A DNA stretch of 64,000 bases from assembly GCF_000826545.1 (NCBI RefSeq), contig NZ_CDME01000002.1, positions 186,001 to 250,000 of the forward strand. Direction: 5' to 3'. Below the pieces are notes generated by a model. It was not told the origin of the DNA and did not search any database. It saw only the letters and a list, made by a program, of their open reading frames with translations. The DNA is from Kibdelosporangium sp. MJ126-NF4. Its GTDB lineage: Bacteria; Actinomycetota; Actinomycetes; Mycobacteriales; Pseudonocardiaceae. This document shows, piece by piece, positions 33,057-43,581 of the stretch (the first letter of the stretch is position 1; each line of letters begins with the position of its first letter). The translations under genes were made by a program, and so were the position numbers.

Positions 33057-33166
33057 CTGCTACCTGGCCTTTCACTGCCCGCGGAAACTTGCTGGTTCCC
33101 CTATCGGACGCCGGGCCAGTCGCGTGTCGACGTCCCGCTGCGGTCACCCGTTCAGCCCAATAATTC

Positions 33167-33201
33167 ATATGCAACTAGTTGCAATGCATCGTGTTGCATA
33201 T
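33167..33201. promoter_or_regulatory. Palindromic operator upstream of padR
   Basis: This stretch contains a perfect 14-base palindrome TGCAACTAGTTGCA (33170-33183). It also contains a wider inverted pair, ATATGCAAC (33167-33175) and GTTGCATAT (33193-33201). It lies 13 to 48 bases upstream of the PadR start, where an autorepressor would bind. Locally it is much more AT-rich than its surroundings. Confidence 0.7.
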
Positions 33202-33214
33202 TAGTGTCGGCCAC

Positions 33215-35793
<2,579 letters not shown>

Positions 35794-35805
35794 AGGGACA
35801 GGACA

Positions 35806-36228
35806 TTGAACGCAGCAGACCGGTTCCGCGCCGCGATCGAGGCGGGCGACTTCGACGCAGCGGTGAAGGAGTTCACCGACGACATCGTGTTCCACAGCCC
35901 GGTGAAGTTCGCCCCGTTCGAGGGCATCGACACCGTGAGCGCGCTGTTCCGCGTGCTGAGCCGTACCTTCGAGGAGTTCCGCTACGTCGGCGCCCTGTCC
36001 GGCCGCGGCGAACAGGGCGACGGCGGGCCGGAGGCCGAGACGCACATGCTGCACTTCCGCACTCTCGTCAACGGCAGGAAGGTCGAGGGCATCGACCTGA
36101 TCCAGCTCGACGAGAAGGACCGGATCTCCACGTTCACCGTGATGATCCGGCCGATGTCAGCGCTGGTGACGGTCAGCGAGGCGATCCACGCCGGTCTGGT
36201 CGCCGACGGAGTCGTCGCGGCGAGCTGA
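35806..36228 (+). CDS. NTF2-like (SnoaL-type) small protein
   Basis: 140 residues with a probable TTG start (35806) preceded by AAGGGACAGG. The sequence (FRAAIEAGDFDAAVKEFTDDIVFHSPVKFAPFEGIDTVSALFRVL, ending in a beta-rich half) is that of a SnoaL/NTF2-fold protein, a cone-shaped pocket used by small isomerases, hydratases or binding proteins. No catalytic residue is diagnostic. It lies 12 bases after the flavoenzyme and completes the PadR-headed operon, so it may act on or bind the same enone-type substrate. A convergent gene of the same fold follows 10 bases later. Confidence 0.8.
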   Translation: MNAADRFRAAIEAGDFDAAVKEFTDDIVFHSPVKFAPFEGIDTVSALFRVLSRTFEEFRYVGALSGRGEQGDGGPEAETHMLHFRTLVNGRKVEGIDLIQLDEKDRISTFTVMIRPMSALVTVSEAIHAGLVADGVVAAS

Positions 36229-36238
36229 CCAGCCGTGT

Positions 36239-36607
36239 TCAGGTGGCGTCGTTGCCGGGCAGGCTGGCGTATTCCTCGATGCGGGTGATGAGGCCGTCCT
36301 CGAAGCGGAAGTACACGGCGGCGTCGACCCGGAAGATCGCTCCGTCCTTCATGACCACGTTCACGATGTGCTGCTGGAGGACTTCGTCGGACTGGCAGAA
36401 CTGCCGGGTGATGTCGTAGCGCATCGACTGGATGGGCTCGATCTGGGCTGCCATACCGGAGATGTTCTCCTGGATCGTCGAGTCGCCCTTTCCGTCGTTG
36501 TGCCAGACGGCGGCCTTCTCGGAGCACATCGCCTGCGCATCGGCCCACTCCCGGTTCTCCAGGTGGCGGAGGTAGGTGATGGCCTTGTCCTTGAGGTCCT
36601 GGCTCAT
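36239..36607 (-). CDS. NTF2-like (SnoaL-type) small protein
   Basis: 122 residues from the ATG at 36607, with GAAGGAAG about 6 bases upstream. MSQDLKDKAITYLRHLENREWADAQAMCSEKAAVWHNDGKGDSTIQENISGM and the later VYFRFEDGLITRIEEYAS are typical of the SnoaL-like/NTF2 fold. Such proteins are often annotated as nuclear transport factor 2 family. The enzymatic role cannot be told. It is convergent with the other NTF2-like gene and is not obviously an operon partner of the methyltransferase 87 bases upstream. Confidence 0.8.
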   Translation of the reverse strand: MSQDLKDKAITYLRHLENREWADAQAMCSEKAAVWHNDGKGDSTIQENISGMAAQIEPIQSMRYDITRQFCQSDEVLQQHIVNVVMKDGAIFRVDAAVYFRFEDGLITRIEEYASLPGNDAT

Positions 36608-36693
36608 GGTGTTGCTTCCTTCTGTGCGTGGTGTGAACTGGAGGGCGCTCAGTTCATGAGATGTCCTTTGTTGCGCGACTGCGGGGTGAAAGC

Positions 36694-37557
36694 TCAGACG
36701 CGGCGAGCGGCCCACACGGTGCGTTCGGTGCGCACTGCGAGGTCGTCGCGGCGCAGGATGCTGTGCTGGCTGCCCGTGTCGAGCAGTTGATCCAGCGCGG
36801 TGAGATCCCCGGCTGTAAGCGCTTCGGCCACCGAGTCGCGCATGCGTCGCAGGCCGCTGAGCGCGTAGCGGCCGACCGCTTCGGAGCGGGAGTGTCCGAT
36901 GTCGACAGTGATCGTCCGTTCGCCTTCGACGGCGAATCCGGCGGCGGTCAGTTTGGCGCCCCAGTCGGCGCCTCGGTGGGGTAGGTGCTCGGCGTGGCGG
37001 CGATCGCTCGCGGCGTGGCAGCGGTTCTCCAGGCCAGGGTGGTCCTCGGGCGCGTCGTCGGGCAGGAACCGGGGGAAACCGGCGAGTTCGACGACGGCGA
37101 ACAGCCCGCCAGGGGCGAGCGCGTCGTGCACTCGGCGCAGGGTGCGGTCAGGATCGGCCATGTGATGGAGGGACGCCGACGCCCACACCAGGTCGGGCTC
37201 GCCGAGTTCCGGCCATCGTGAGTCGAGGTCGGCCTGGACGGTCCGGACCCGGTCGGCCAGCCCGTGCTCGACCGCCTTGTCCCGCAGGCGTCGCAGGTGG
37301 TCGGCCGAAGAGTCGACGGCCGTGACGTGCGCCTCGGGAAAGCGGGCGAGCAGGGCGAATGTCCCGGCTCCGGTCCCGCATCCCAGGTCCACGACCTGGC
37401 GAGGACTTGCCTCGAGGGGCAGCCACGCGGTGATGGACGCGGTGTGCTCGGCGAGGACTTCCGCGTCCAGATCGAGGATCTCCGCTTGGCCGTCCACGTC
37501 GTATCGATGTTCGTGGTGGTGGGGCCCGTCAGGGCGGCCCCGCGCAGTGGGCTTCAT
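36694..37557 (-). CDS. SAM-dependent class I methyltransferase
   Basis: 287 residues. Motif I is VVDLGCGTGAGTFALLARFP, followed by the acidic end of strand 2 (VTAVDSS), PDLVWASASLHHMADPDRTL and LAPGGLFAVVELAGFP. The N-terminal MKPTARGRPDGPHHHEHRYD is unstructured and His-rich. The family methylates small molecules or is regulatory, and no substrate can be read. A 12-base palindrome stands 40 bases upstream of the start (37597-37608), suggesting control by a dedicated regulator. The gene follows the XRE-cupin regulator on the same strand with a 108-base gap. Confidence 0.88.
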   Translation of the reverse strand: MKPTARGRPDGPHHHEHRYDVDGQAEILDLDAEVLAEHTASITAWLPLEASPRQVVDLGCGTGAGTFALLARFPEAHVTAVDSSADHLRRLRDKAVEHGLADRVRTVQADLDSRWPELGEPDLVWASASLHHMADPDRTLRRVHDALAPGGLFAVVELAGFPRFLPDDAPEDHPGLENRCHAASDRRHAEHLPHRGADWGAKLTAAGFAVEGERTITVDIGHSRSEAVGRYALSGLRRMRDSVAEALTAGDLTALDQLLDTGSQHSILRRDDLAVRTERTVWAARRV

Positions 37558-37596
37558 GGCGCCACGGTAAGTCGGTCATGCGTCAGATGCACTGAA

Positions 37597-37608
37597 CCTT
37601 GCGCAAGG
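37597..37608. promoter_or_regulatory. Palindrome CCTTGCGCAAGG before methyltransferase gene
   Basis: A perfect 12-base palindrome lies 40 bases upstream of the methyltransferase start. Read leftward it follows TTGCTC, a possible -35. A dyad inside a long spacer is how MerR-type activators bind, but no MerR gene is in the window. This is a weak inference. Confidence 0.35.
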
Positions 37609-37665
37609 AGCAAGGCGATCGGTTCTCGGCGTGCTCGCCACGCAAGCGCCTCCGAGGATGGGACT

Positions 37666-38256
37666 TCATGATCGGTCCGTGTCCGGTCGGGCCTTCCTGT
37701 CGGTGTTGTGTCCGCGGCGGGCCTCACGGTCGAAGATGCCCATGATCTCGCACGGTCCACCCGCGGTGCCGATCGCGTGCGGGAGCATGGTCGGAAACTC
37801 GGCGGCCTGGTTGGTCTCCACGCGGAAGCTGCGGTGACCCAACATGAGGACGGCGGTGCCGGAAAGGACGACGAGCCACTCCCGACCCGGGTGTGCGCGC
37901 ATGGCGGCGGCGTTGTCCGGCGGCGGGCTCGTGATGCGCTGGCGCACGACGGTCATCCCGGGCTCCGCTCTGATCGGCCACCGCATCAAGCCATGGGTGC
38001 CGTCGATCATCGGACTGGTGATCACGTCGTCGGTGTCCGCCTCGACCAGTTGATCAAGAGACGTGTCCAGGGCGCGGGCGAGGGTGACGAGTTGGTCGAG
38101 AGCGAGGCGACGCTGGCCGTTCTCGATCCGGCTGAGCGACGACGGACTCAGCCGGGCACGGGTGGCCAGTTCGTCCAGCGACCAGCCCTGCGCGACTCGC
38201 AGAGCGCGAATCCGCTTGCGTACCAGGCTGTCCAACTCGCCATCGTCTTGCGTCAC
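37666..38256 (-). CDS. XRE-family regulator with C-terminal cupin
   Basis: About 196 residues from GTG 38256. TTG 38283 and GTG 38262 are alternatives, and none has a convincing ribosome site. The N-terminal helix-turn-helix reads RIRALRVAQGWSLDELATRARLSPSSLSRIENGQRRL. A cupin barrel follows (AHPGREWLVVLSGTAVLMLGHRSFRVETNQAAEFPTMLPHAIG). Cupin-fused XRE regulators sense small ligands and often control polyamine, amino-acid or phosphonate catabolism. It sits 37 bases after the last gene of the leftward CoA operon and may be co-transcribed with it. Confidence 0.85.
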   Translation of the reverse strand: MTQDDGELDSLVRKRIRALRVAQGWSLDELATRARLSPSSLSRIENGQRRLALDQLVTLARALDTSLDQLVEADTDDVITSPMIDGTHGLMRWPIRAEPGMTVVRQRITSPPPDNAAAMRAHPGREWLVVLSGTAVLMLGHRSFRVETNQAAEFPTMLPHAIGTAGGPCEIMGIFDREARRGHNTDRKARPDTDRS

Positions 38257-38293
38257 AGGCACGATCTTATGCCGAAGCCGCAACCCGTGCTGG

Positions 38294-39250
38294 CTAGTGC
38301 GGCAGGGGGAGACGCGTGACTGTCGCCGCGTACTCCGCAGCGAGCTGGCGGACGATCTGACCGGCTGGCAGAACGGACTCGATCAGCCCGGCGGACTGGC
38401 CCGCCTCGACCTTGCCGTGGACCACGTCTCCCTCGTGTGCGGCCATTCGCAGGGTCGACCTGGTGAACTCCGCTCGTCGGGCGTCCAGGTCGGCGCCGGT
38501 TTCCTCCAGTTTCGCCATCCGCGAGGCGAATTCGTTGGCCAGCATGCGGACTGGGCCGAGGTCGCGGCCGACCAGCCGGGTGTCGGCGATACCGGCTCGC
38601 AGCACCGCGTCCTGGTAGGCCCGGTGCACGTTGGCCTCGTCGCTGAGCAGGAACCGGGTGCCGAACTGCGCCGCTCCCGCGCCGATGGCCAGCGCGGCGG
38701 CCAGGCCCGTCCCGTCGGCGAAGCCGCCGGAGGCGATCACCGGCATCTCCGGCAGCGCCGTGGTGACCGCGCGGACAACGACCAAAGTGGACACCTGGTT
38801 GGCTGCGGGGTGCCCGCCCGCCTCCGCGCCGACCACCACCACGCCGTCGACGCCTGCTTCCGCGGCCTTGAGTGCGTGCTCGACGCTGGTCACCACGTGC
38901 AGGCAGATCGTGCCCACGTCTCGGAATCGCGACAGGTAGCGACGTGGCCCGCCTTGCGAGGCGATCAGCACAGGCGGCCGCTTGGCCACCAGGAGGTCCA
39001 TGACCTCGTCGGCTTCACGTCGGTACAGCGGCAGGTTCACCGCGAACGGTCGGTCCGTGCCTTGCCGCACCTCGTCGATGACGCGGCTGAGATCCGGCAG
39101 TCGCATCGGACCGGCGGCCACCACGCCGAGCCCGCCCGACGAGGACACCGCCAGCGGCAACGCGGACGCCGACGACACCCACGACATCCCGGCCTGCACG
39201 ATCGGCAGGTCGATCCCGACCAGGTCGGTCACGGGCGTGCGGATCCTCAT
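38294..39250 (-). CDS. Nitronate monooxygenase-like flavoprotein
   Basis: 318 residues, FMN TIM-barrel of the nitronate monooxygenase (2-nitropropane dioxygenase)/FabK family. Visible motifs are PIVQAGMSWVSSASALPLAVSSSGGLG, the catalytic-histidine region GAEAGGHPAANQV, and the phosphate-binding ASGGFADGTGLAAALAIGA with QFGTRF. The true substrate need not be a nitronate, since family members also act as enoyl reductases or propionate-3-nitronate detoxifiers. The ATG overlaps the acyl-CoA ligase stop (ATGA), making it the sixth gene of the MarR-linked leftward operon. Confidence 0.88.
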   Translation of the reverse strand: MRIRTPVTDLVGIDLPIVQAGMSWVSSASALPLAVSSSGGLGVVAAGPMRLPDLSRVIDEVRQGTDRPFAVNLPLYRREADEVMDLLVAKRPPVLIASQGGPRRYLSRFRDVGTICLHVVTSVEHALKAAEAGVDGVVVVGAEAGGHPAANQVSTLVVVRAVTTALPEMPVIASGGFADGTGLAAALAIGAGAAQFGTRFLLSDEANVHRAYQDAVLRAGIADTRLVGRDLGPVRMLANEFASRMAKLEETGADLDARRAEFTRSTLRMAAHEGDVVHGKVEAGQSAGLIESVLPAGQIVRQLAAEYAATVTRLPLPH

Positions 39251-40854
39251 CGGCCCGCCTCCAGCAGCCGCACCGCGTGCTCCGCCAACGGCTGCTTGCG
39301 TACCTTGGCGCTCTCGGTCATCCCGAACTGTTCGAACCCGTCGACCAGGTGGACCTGCCGGGGCACCTTGAACCCGGCCAGGCGCGGCCGGACCCAGTCG
39401 ACCAGTTCGGTCGGGGTGGCCGCGCAGCCGTCGTTGAGCACCACGAACGCGAACGGCACCTCGACCAGCCGGGCATCCGGTACGCCGACCACCACCGCCT
39501 GGCGGATCTTCGGGTGCTGGTGCAGCACGTTCTCCACCTCGGCCGGTGCCACGTTCTCGCCACCGACCCGGATGATGTCCTTGAGCCTGCCCGCGAACTC
39601 CAGCCTGCCGTTCTCGTCCAGCCTGCCGAGGTCACCGGTGTGCAGCCAGCCGTCCGGATCCAACGCCGCCGCGGTGTCCTGTGGCAGGTCGAGGTAGCCG
39701 AGCATGACGTTCCAGCCGCGTACCACGATCTCACCGGCCGTCCCCACTGGACAGTCCACTCCGGATGCGGAGTCGCGGACACGGACCTCGACGCCCGGTT
39801 GGGGGAGCATGAGCGCCGCCGACCTGATCTCCTCGGGCTCCCACCACGCCGACTGTGCCACGTTCGGAGACGCCTCGGAAAGGCCGTATCCGACAACGCA
39901 TTCCCGCGCGCCAAGCTCGTCGATCACGCGCCGTACGACTGACGGCGACGCGGCCAGCCACGCCCCACGCAACACCAGGCGGCGACTCGGCAGGTCCGGG
40001 TGGTTGAGCAGCATCAGGGCGATCGTGTCATTGCCCGAGAAATGCGTGCACCGCTCGGCCTCGAACAGCCGCAGCGCCTCGCCCGCCTCGAACTTCTCCA
40101 TCGCCACCACGGTCGCCACGTGCTGCAGGCACGACAGGATCGACAGCGTGGTCCCGGCGACGTGGAAGAACGGCCGTGCGGTGTGGAACCGGTCGCCAAC
40201 GCGCAAACCGACGCGACCGCCGGAGAAGAACCCGTTCGCGCACATACTCCGGTGCGTCAGCAACACGCCCTTGGGATACGACGTGGTGCCCGAGGTGTAC
40301 TGCACCAGCAGCACATCCTCGGGCGAGCATTCAGCAGGCACCTGCCCGGAAGCGGCCGCGACGAACGCATCCCAGGTACCGGCGGCGGCAGGCACGTCGG
40401 AGCCGATCACGACGACTCGGCGCAGGTCGGGCAGGCCGGGATCGGGCAGACCGGTGTCCACTGAAGGGCACGTTTCGCGCAGGATCCCGACCAGGTCCGC
40501 CGTCAGCACCCGATCGGCCAGGAACAGCACACTGACCTTGGCCTGACGCAGGACGTGGCCGAGTTCGGCGGACTTCAGCCGGGTGTTGACCGGCACGGTC
40601 ACGGCGCCGAGCGAGCTGATCGCCAGGAACAACGCCACCCACCGTGGCCCGTTTCCCACACACACGCCGACGTGGTCCCCGTGCCGCACGCCCGCCGCGG
40701 CAAGAGCCGCACGGATCCGGGCCACCTCGGACGCCAGTTCGGCGTACGTGATTCGGCTGTCCGCGGTCACCACGGCATCCACGTCGGGCGCGATGGCCAC
40801 GGCACGGCGCAGGGCGTCGTCCGTGGTGAGTGGACAGATACCCGCCAGCTCCAT
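39247..40854 (-). CDS. Acyl-CoA synthetase (AMP-forming)
   Basis: 535 residues, ANL superfamily. P-loop VQYTSGTTSYPKGVLLTH, VVGYGLSEASPNVAQS, TGDLGRLDENGRLEFAGRLKDIIRVGGENVAPAEVE and the C-terminal ESAKVRKQPL lysine region are all present. It would activate a carboxylic acid to the CoA thioester. The start is ATG 40854 with GGGAGG 4 to 5 bases upstream, overlapping the hydratase stop as TGATG. In this operon it probably feeds the hydratases and the lyase-like enzyme with a CoA ester. The acid substrate is unknown. Confidence 0.92.
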   Translation of the reverse strand: MELAGICPLTTDDALRRAVAIAPDVDAVVTADSRITYAELASEVARIRAALAAAGVRHGDHVGVCVGNGPRWVALFLAISSLGAVTVPVNTRLKSAELGHVLRQAKVSVLFLADRVLTADLVGILRETCPSVDTGLPDPGLPDLRRVVVIGSDVPAAAGTWDAFVAAASGQVPAECSPEDVLLVQYTSGTTSYPKGVLLTHRSMCANGFFSGGRVGLRVGDRFHTARPFFHVAGTTLSILSCLQHVATVVAMEKFEAGEALRLFEAERCTHFSGNDTIALMLLNHPDLPSRRLVLRGAWLAASPSVVRRVIDELGARECVVGYGLSEASPNVAQSAWWEPEEIRSAALMLPQPGVEVRVRDSASGVDCPVGTAGEIVVRGWNVMLGYLDLPQDTAAALDPDGWLHTGDLGRLDENGRLEFAGRLKDIIRVGGENVAPAEVENVLHQHPKIRQAVVVGVPDARLVEVPFAFVVLNDGCAATPTELVDWVRPRLAGFKVPRQVHLVDGFEQFGMTESAKVRKQPLAEHAVRLLEAGR

Positions 40855-41642
40855 CAAACCTCCCGGTCCCGTCCGGCTGCGTTGACGGAGTCGCTGAAGT
40901 CCGCCACGCCCCGCTGCCAGCCGCCGTCCGCGAGGTTACGCTCGATCGCCGCCATCTCGATCCGGATGCCACGGTCCAAATCGGTCTCCGCGCCGAGGTC
41001 GACCGCTTGTTTGGTCAGTGCCATCGACAGCGGGGGAGCCTGGGCGATCTCGGCCGCCACCGCGTCGCCCGCCGCGTCCAGTTCGTCCGGTTCGACCAAG
41101 CGTGCCACGAGACCGACCTGGTGCGCTTCGGCAGCGGTCATGGTCCGGTTGGTGAACAGCAGTTCCTTGGCGCGGTGACGGCCGATCACTCGTTGCAGCC
41201 GCTGTGTCGCGCCGACCGTGCCCCAGTGCGGTTCGGGGAAGCGGAATGTCGTGTCGGTGGCCGCGACCACGAAATCACAGCTCATCGCGATCTCCCCACC
41301 CGAACCGACCACCGCGCCGTGCACCAGGGCCACCACCGGTTTGGCACACCGTTCGATCGCCTCGTAGGCCGCGAAGGACGCCTGACGCCTGCGCCGCACC
41401 CACGCCGCGTCCCGCCCGGTGCGCTCCTTGAGATCCGCTCCGGCGCAGAACGCCCGCCCGCTGGCGCGGAGCAGCACAACGCGCACTTCCGCGGCGGAGT
41501 CGAGTTGTTCGAACGCGTCCCGTAACGCTAGACACATAGCCAGGTTGAGCGCGTTGCGTGCCGCTGGTCGGTTCAGTACCACGGTCGCGACTCCGTCGAC
41601 GACGTCGAGGAGTACTTCGGTGCCGATGTCACCGCGTGTCAT
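40854..41642 (-). CDS. Enoyl-CoA hydratase/isomerase family protein (1)
   Basis: 262 residues, crotonase fold. The oxyanion-hole segments are AFCAGADLKE and HGAVVGSGGEIAMSCD. The active-site segment is FRFPEPHWGTVGATQRLQRVIGRHRAKELL, with a glutamate in the usual first-acid position and AAEAHQVGLVARLV downstream. Hydration of an enoyl-CoA is the default reaction. It is coupled by overlaps to the CoA transferase (ATGA) and to the ligase. A second crotonase in the same operon suggests two successive hydration/isomerisation or cleavage steps. Confidence 0.9.
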   Translation of the reverse strand: MTRGDIGTEVLLDVVDGVATVVLNRPAARNALNLAMCLALRDAFEQLDSAAEVRVVLLRASGRAFCAGADLKERTGRDAAWVRRRRQASFAAYEAIERCAKPVVALVHGAVVGSGGEIAMSCDFVVAATDTTFRFPEPHWGTVGATQRLQRVIGRHRAKELLFTNRTMTAAEAHQVGLVARLVEPDELDAAGDAVAAEIAQAPPLSMALTKQAVDLGAETDLDRGIRIEMAAIERNLADGGWQRGVADFSDSVNAAGRDREV

Positions 41643-42844
41643 CCGATCGCCCCTTCCCGGCGCAGCGCGTCGATCTCGCTGTCGCTCAGCCCCAACCGGT
41701 CCCGCAGCACGTCGCCGGTGTCCGCACCCAGCCGCGGCGGTGTGCCGACTGGCAACGCGGCGTAGCTGTCTATGTCGGACATCCGAAGTGGAGTTCGCAG
41801 TGCGGGAAACGAACCAGCCACCGGATGGTCGAAGTCGCCAACCATCCCGCGTCCCACTGTGTTCTCATCGGTGAGAATCTCGCGGACCGTGTTCACCTCA
41901 CCGACAGGCACACCGGCCGCCCGCAGAGAGGCCGCCAGCTCAGCGCGAGGACGCTGGGCGAAGGCGGCGGCCAGCACAGACATCACACGTGCCCGTTGAG
42001 TCAACCGGCCAGCGTTGTGCCGCAAGTCCTTGTCCTCGGCCAGGTCGGGAACGCCCATCGTCTCGCACAGCGGCAACCAATGCTGGTCGCTGCAACTGAT
42101 GTGCAGCCATTTGCCGTCGGAACACACGAACGCGGCAGACGGAACACGGCCGGGGTGTTCGGTGCCGGTGCGGCGCGGATCCTCGTCCAACGCGAACAAC
42201 CGGGCAGCTGCAAGGGCAAGCAGGCTGACTTGGACGTCCATCATGGACAGATCCATGTGCCTTCCTGAGCCGGTGTTGCCCCGGCCCACCAGACCGGTGA
42301 GGACGGCGATGGCGATCCACAGCCCGGACGTCATGTCGGCGACGGGAACACCGGCCTTGGCAGGCGGCGAATCCGGATGTCCGGTCAACGCCATCAACCC
42401 TGACAGCGCCTGGAACACGGTGTCGTAGCCCTTGCGGCCGGAATATGGCCCGTGTTGCCCGAAACCGGTGCAGGACACGTACACCAGGCCGGGATTGGCC
42501 GCGGACAACTCCGAGTAGCCCAGTCCGAGCCGTTCCATGCCGCCGGGCAGGAAGTTCTCGACGACCACGTCGACGGTCGTGGCCAGGTCGGTGGCCAGCT
42601 GCCTGCCGTGGTCGGTTTTCAGGTCGATGGCCACCGACCGCTTGCCCCGGTTGAACGCGAAGTAGTAGGCGCTTTCGCCGCTGGGCAGTACCGGCTGCAT
42701 CTGGCGTGACTCGTCGCCGGAGCCGGGCCGCTCCACCTTGATCACGTCCGCGCCTAGTTCGGCGAGGACCTGGGTGGCCATCGGGCCTGCGAGCACGCGG
42801 GAGAAGTCGAGGACAGTGATTCCGGACAGGGGGAGCACGCGCAT
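41639..42844 (-). CDS. Family III CoA transferase (CaiB/BaiF)
   Basis: 401 residues from ATG 42844, which overlaps the upstream hydratase stop (TGATG). Typical phrases are ITVLDFSRVLAGPMATQVLAELGADVIKVERPGSGDESR, FAFNRGKRSVAIDLKT and VVVENFLPGGMERLGLGY. The catalytic aspartate is probably in PVADMTSGLW. It moves CoA between carboxylates, for example succinyl-CoA to the substrate acid. It gives the operon a second way, besides the ligase, to load CoA. It is translationally coupled on both sides. Confidence 0.93.
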   Translation of the reverse strand: MRVLPLSGITVLDFSRVLAGPMATQVLAELGADVIKVERPGSGDESRQMQPVLPSGESAYYFAFNRGKRSVAIDLKTDHGRQLATDLATTVDVVVENFLPGGMERLGLGYSELSAANPGLVYVSCTGFGQHGPYSGRKGYDTVFQALSGLMALTGHPDSPPAKAGVPVADMTSGLWIAIAVLTGLVGRGNTGSGRHMDLSMMDVQVSLLALAAARLFALDEDPRRTGTEHPGRVPSAAFVCSDGKWLHISCSDQHWLPLCETMGVPDLAEDKDLRHNAGRLTQRARVMSVLAAAFAQRPRAELAASLRAAGVPVGEVNTVREILTDENTVGRGMVGDFDHPVAGSFPALRTPLRMSDIDSYAALPVGTPPRLGADTGDVLRDRLGLSDSEIDALRREGAIG

Positions 42845-43581
42845 CAGCCCCGAAAGCCGCGCATGATCGCGTTGACGTCCCGCCCGGCGCGCATGGCCTG
42901 GTCCACCGGCAGATCCGCGACGCGGTAGAACAGGTCCTTGGTCGCGGCCATCGCCATCGAGGACGGTTCGCTCCACTTGGCTGCGATCTCGATCCCCGCG
43001 TCGAGCGCCTTGTCCCGGTCGACGTGTCGATTGGCCAGACCGAGCCGAACCAGCTCGTCGGCGCCGAGCAGCCTGCCGTGACTGATCATCTCGAAGGCGA
43101 GTTTGCGGCCGATCTGGCGTTGCAGTCCGGTCATCACGATCGCGGGCACCAGTGAGTGTTTCAGTTCGGGGTAGCCGAAACGCACGTCGTCCGCCACGAC
43201 CATCATGTCGCAGCCGATCGCCAGTCCCGCACCGCCGCCGAGCGCGTTGCCCCACACGACCGAGACGATCGGTTTGCTCAACTGCTGCGGCAGAAGTTGG
43301 GTGCGGGCGGTCAGATCAGCGCGACGCAGCACAGCGTCCTGGTTGTCCGGTGTCAGGTCGGCGAACTCGGTGACGTCGGCGCCCGCGCAGAAACTGCGTC
43401 CCTCCCCGGCGAGCACCACCGCGCGGACGGAGCTGGACGCATCCGCAGCAAGCAGCTCGTCCAGCAGGGCCCTGGTCAGTTCGGTGTTGAGGGCGTTGTG
43501 CTTTTCCGGCCGGTTGAGCCGGATTATCCGGACCGGACCGTGGTCATCGCGCAACAGCACGGTTGTCTCCTCAGATGTCAT
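42844..43581 (-). CDS. Enoyl-CoA hydratase/isomerase family protein (2)
   Basis: 245 residues from ATG 43581. An extension to 43608 is possible but overlaps the upstream gene further. Crotonase motifs are SFCAGADVTEFADL, GNALGGGAGLAIGCDMMV and GYPELKHSLVPAIVMTGLQRQIGRKLAFEM. The KHSLVPA region differs from the acid pair of classical hydratases, so a different crotonase reaction (isomerase, hydrolase or decarboxylase) is possible. It overlaps the lyase-like gene by 11 bases and the CoA-transferase gene by one base. Confidence 0.88.
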   Translation of the reverse strand: MTSEETTVLLRDDHGPVRIIRLNRPEKHNALNTELTRALLDELLAADASSSVRAVVLAGEGRSFCAGADVTEFADLTPDNQDAVLRRADLTARTQLLPQQLSKPIVSVVWGNALGGGAGLAIGCDMMVVADDVRFGYPELKHSLVPAIVMTGLQRQIGRKLAFEMISHGRLLGADELVRLGLANRHVDRDKALDAGIEIAAKWSEPSSMAMAATKDLFYRVADLPVDQAMRAGRDVNAIMRGFRG

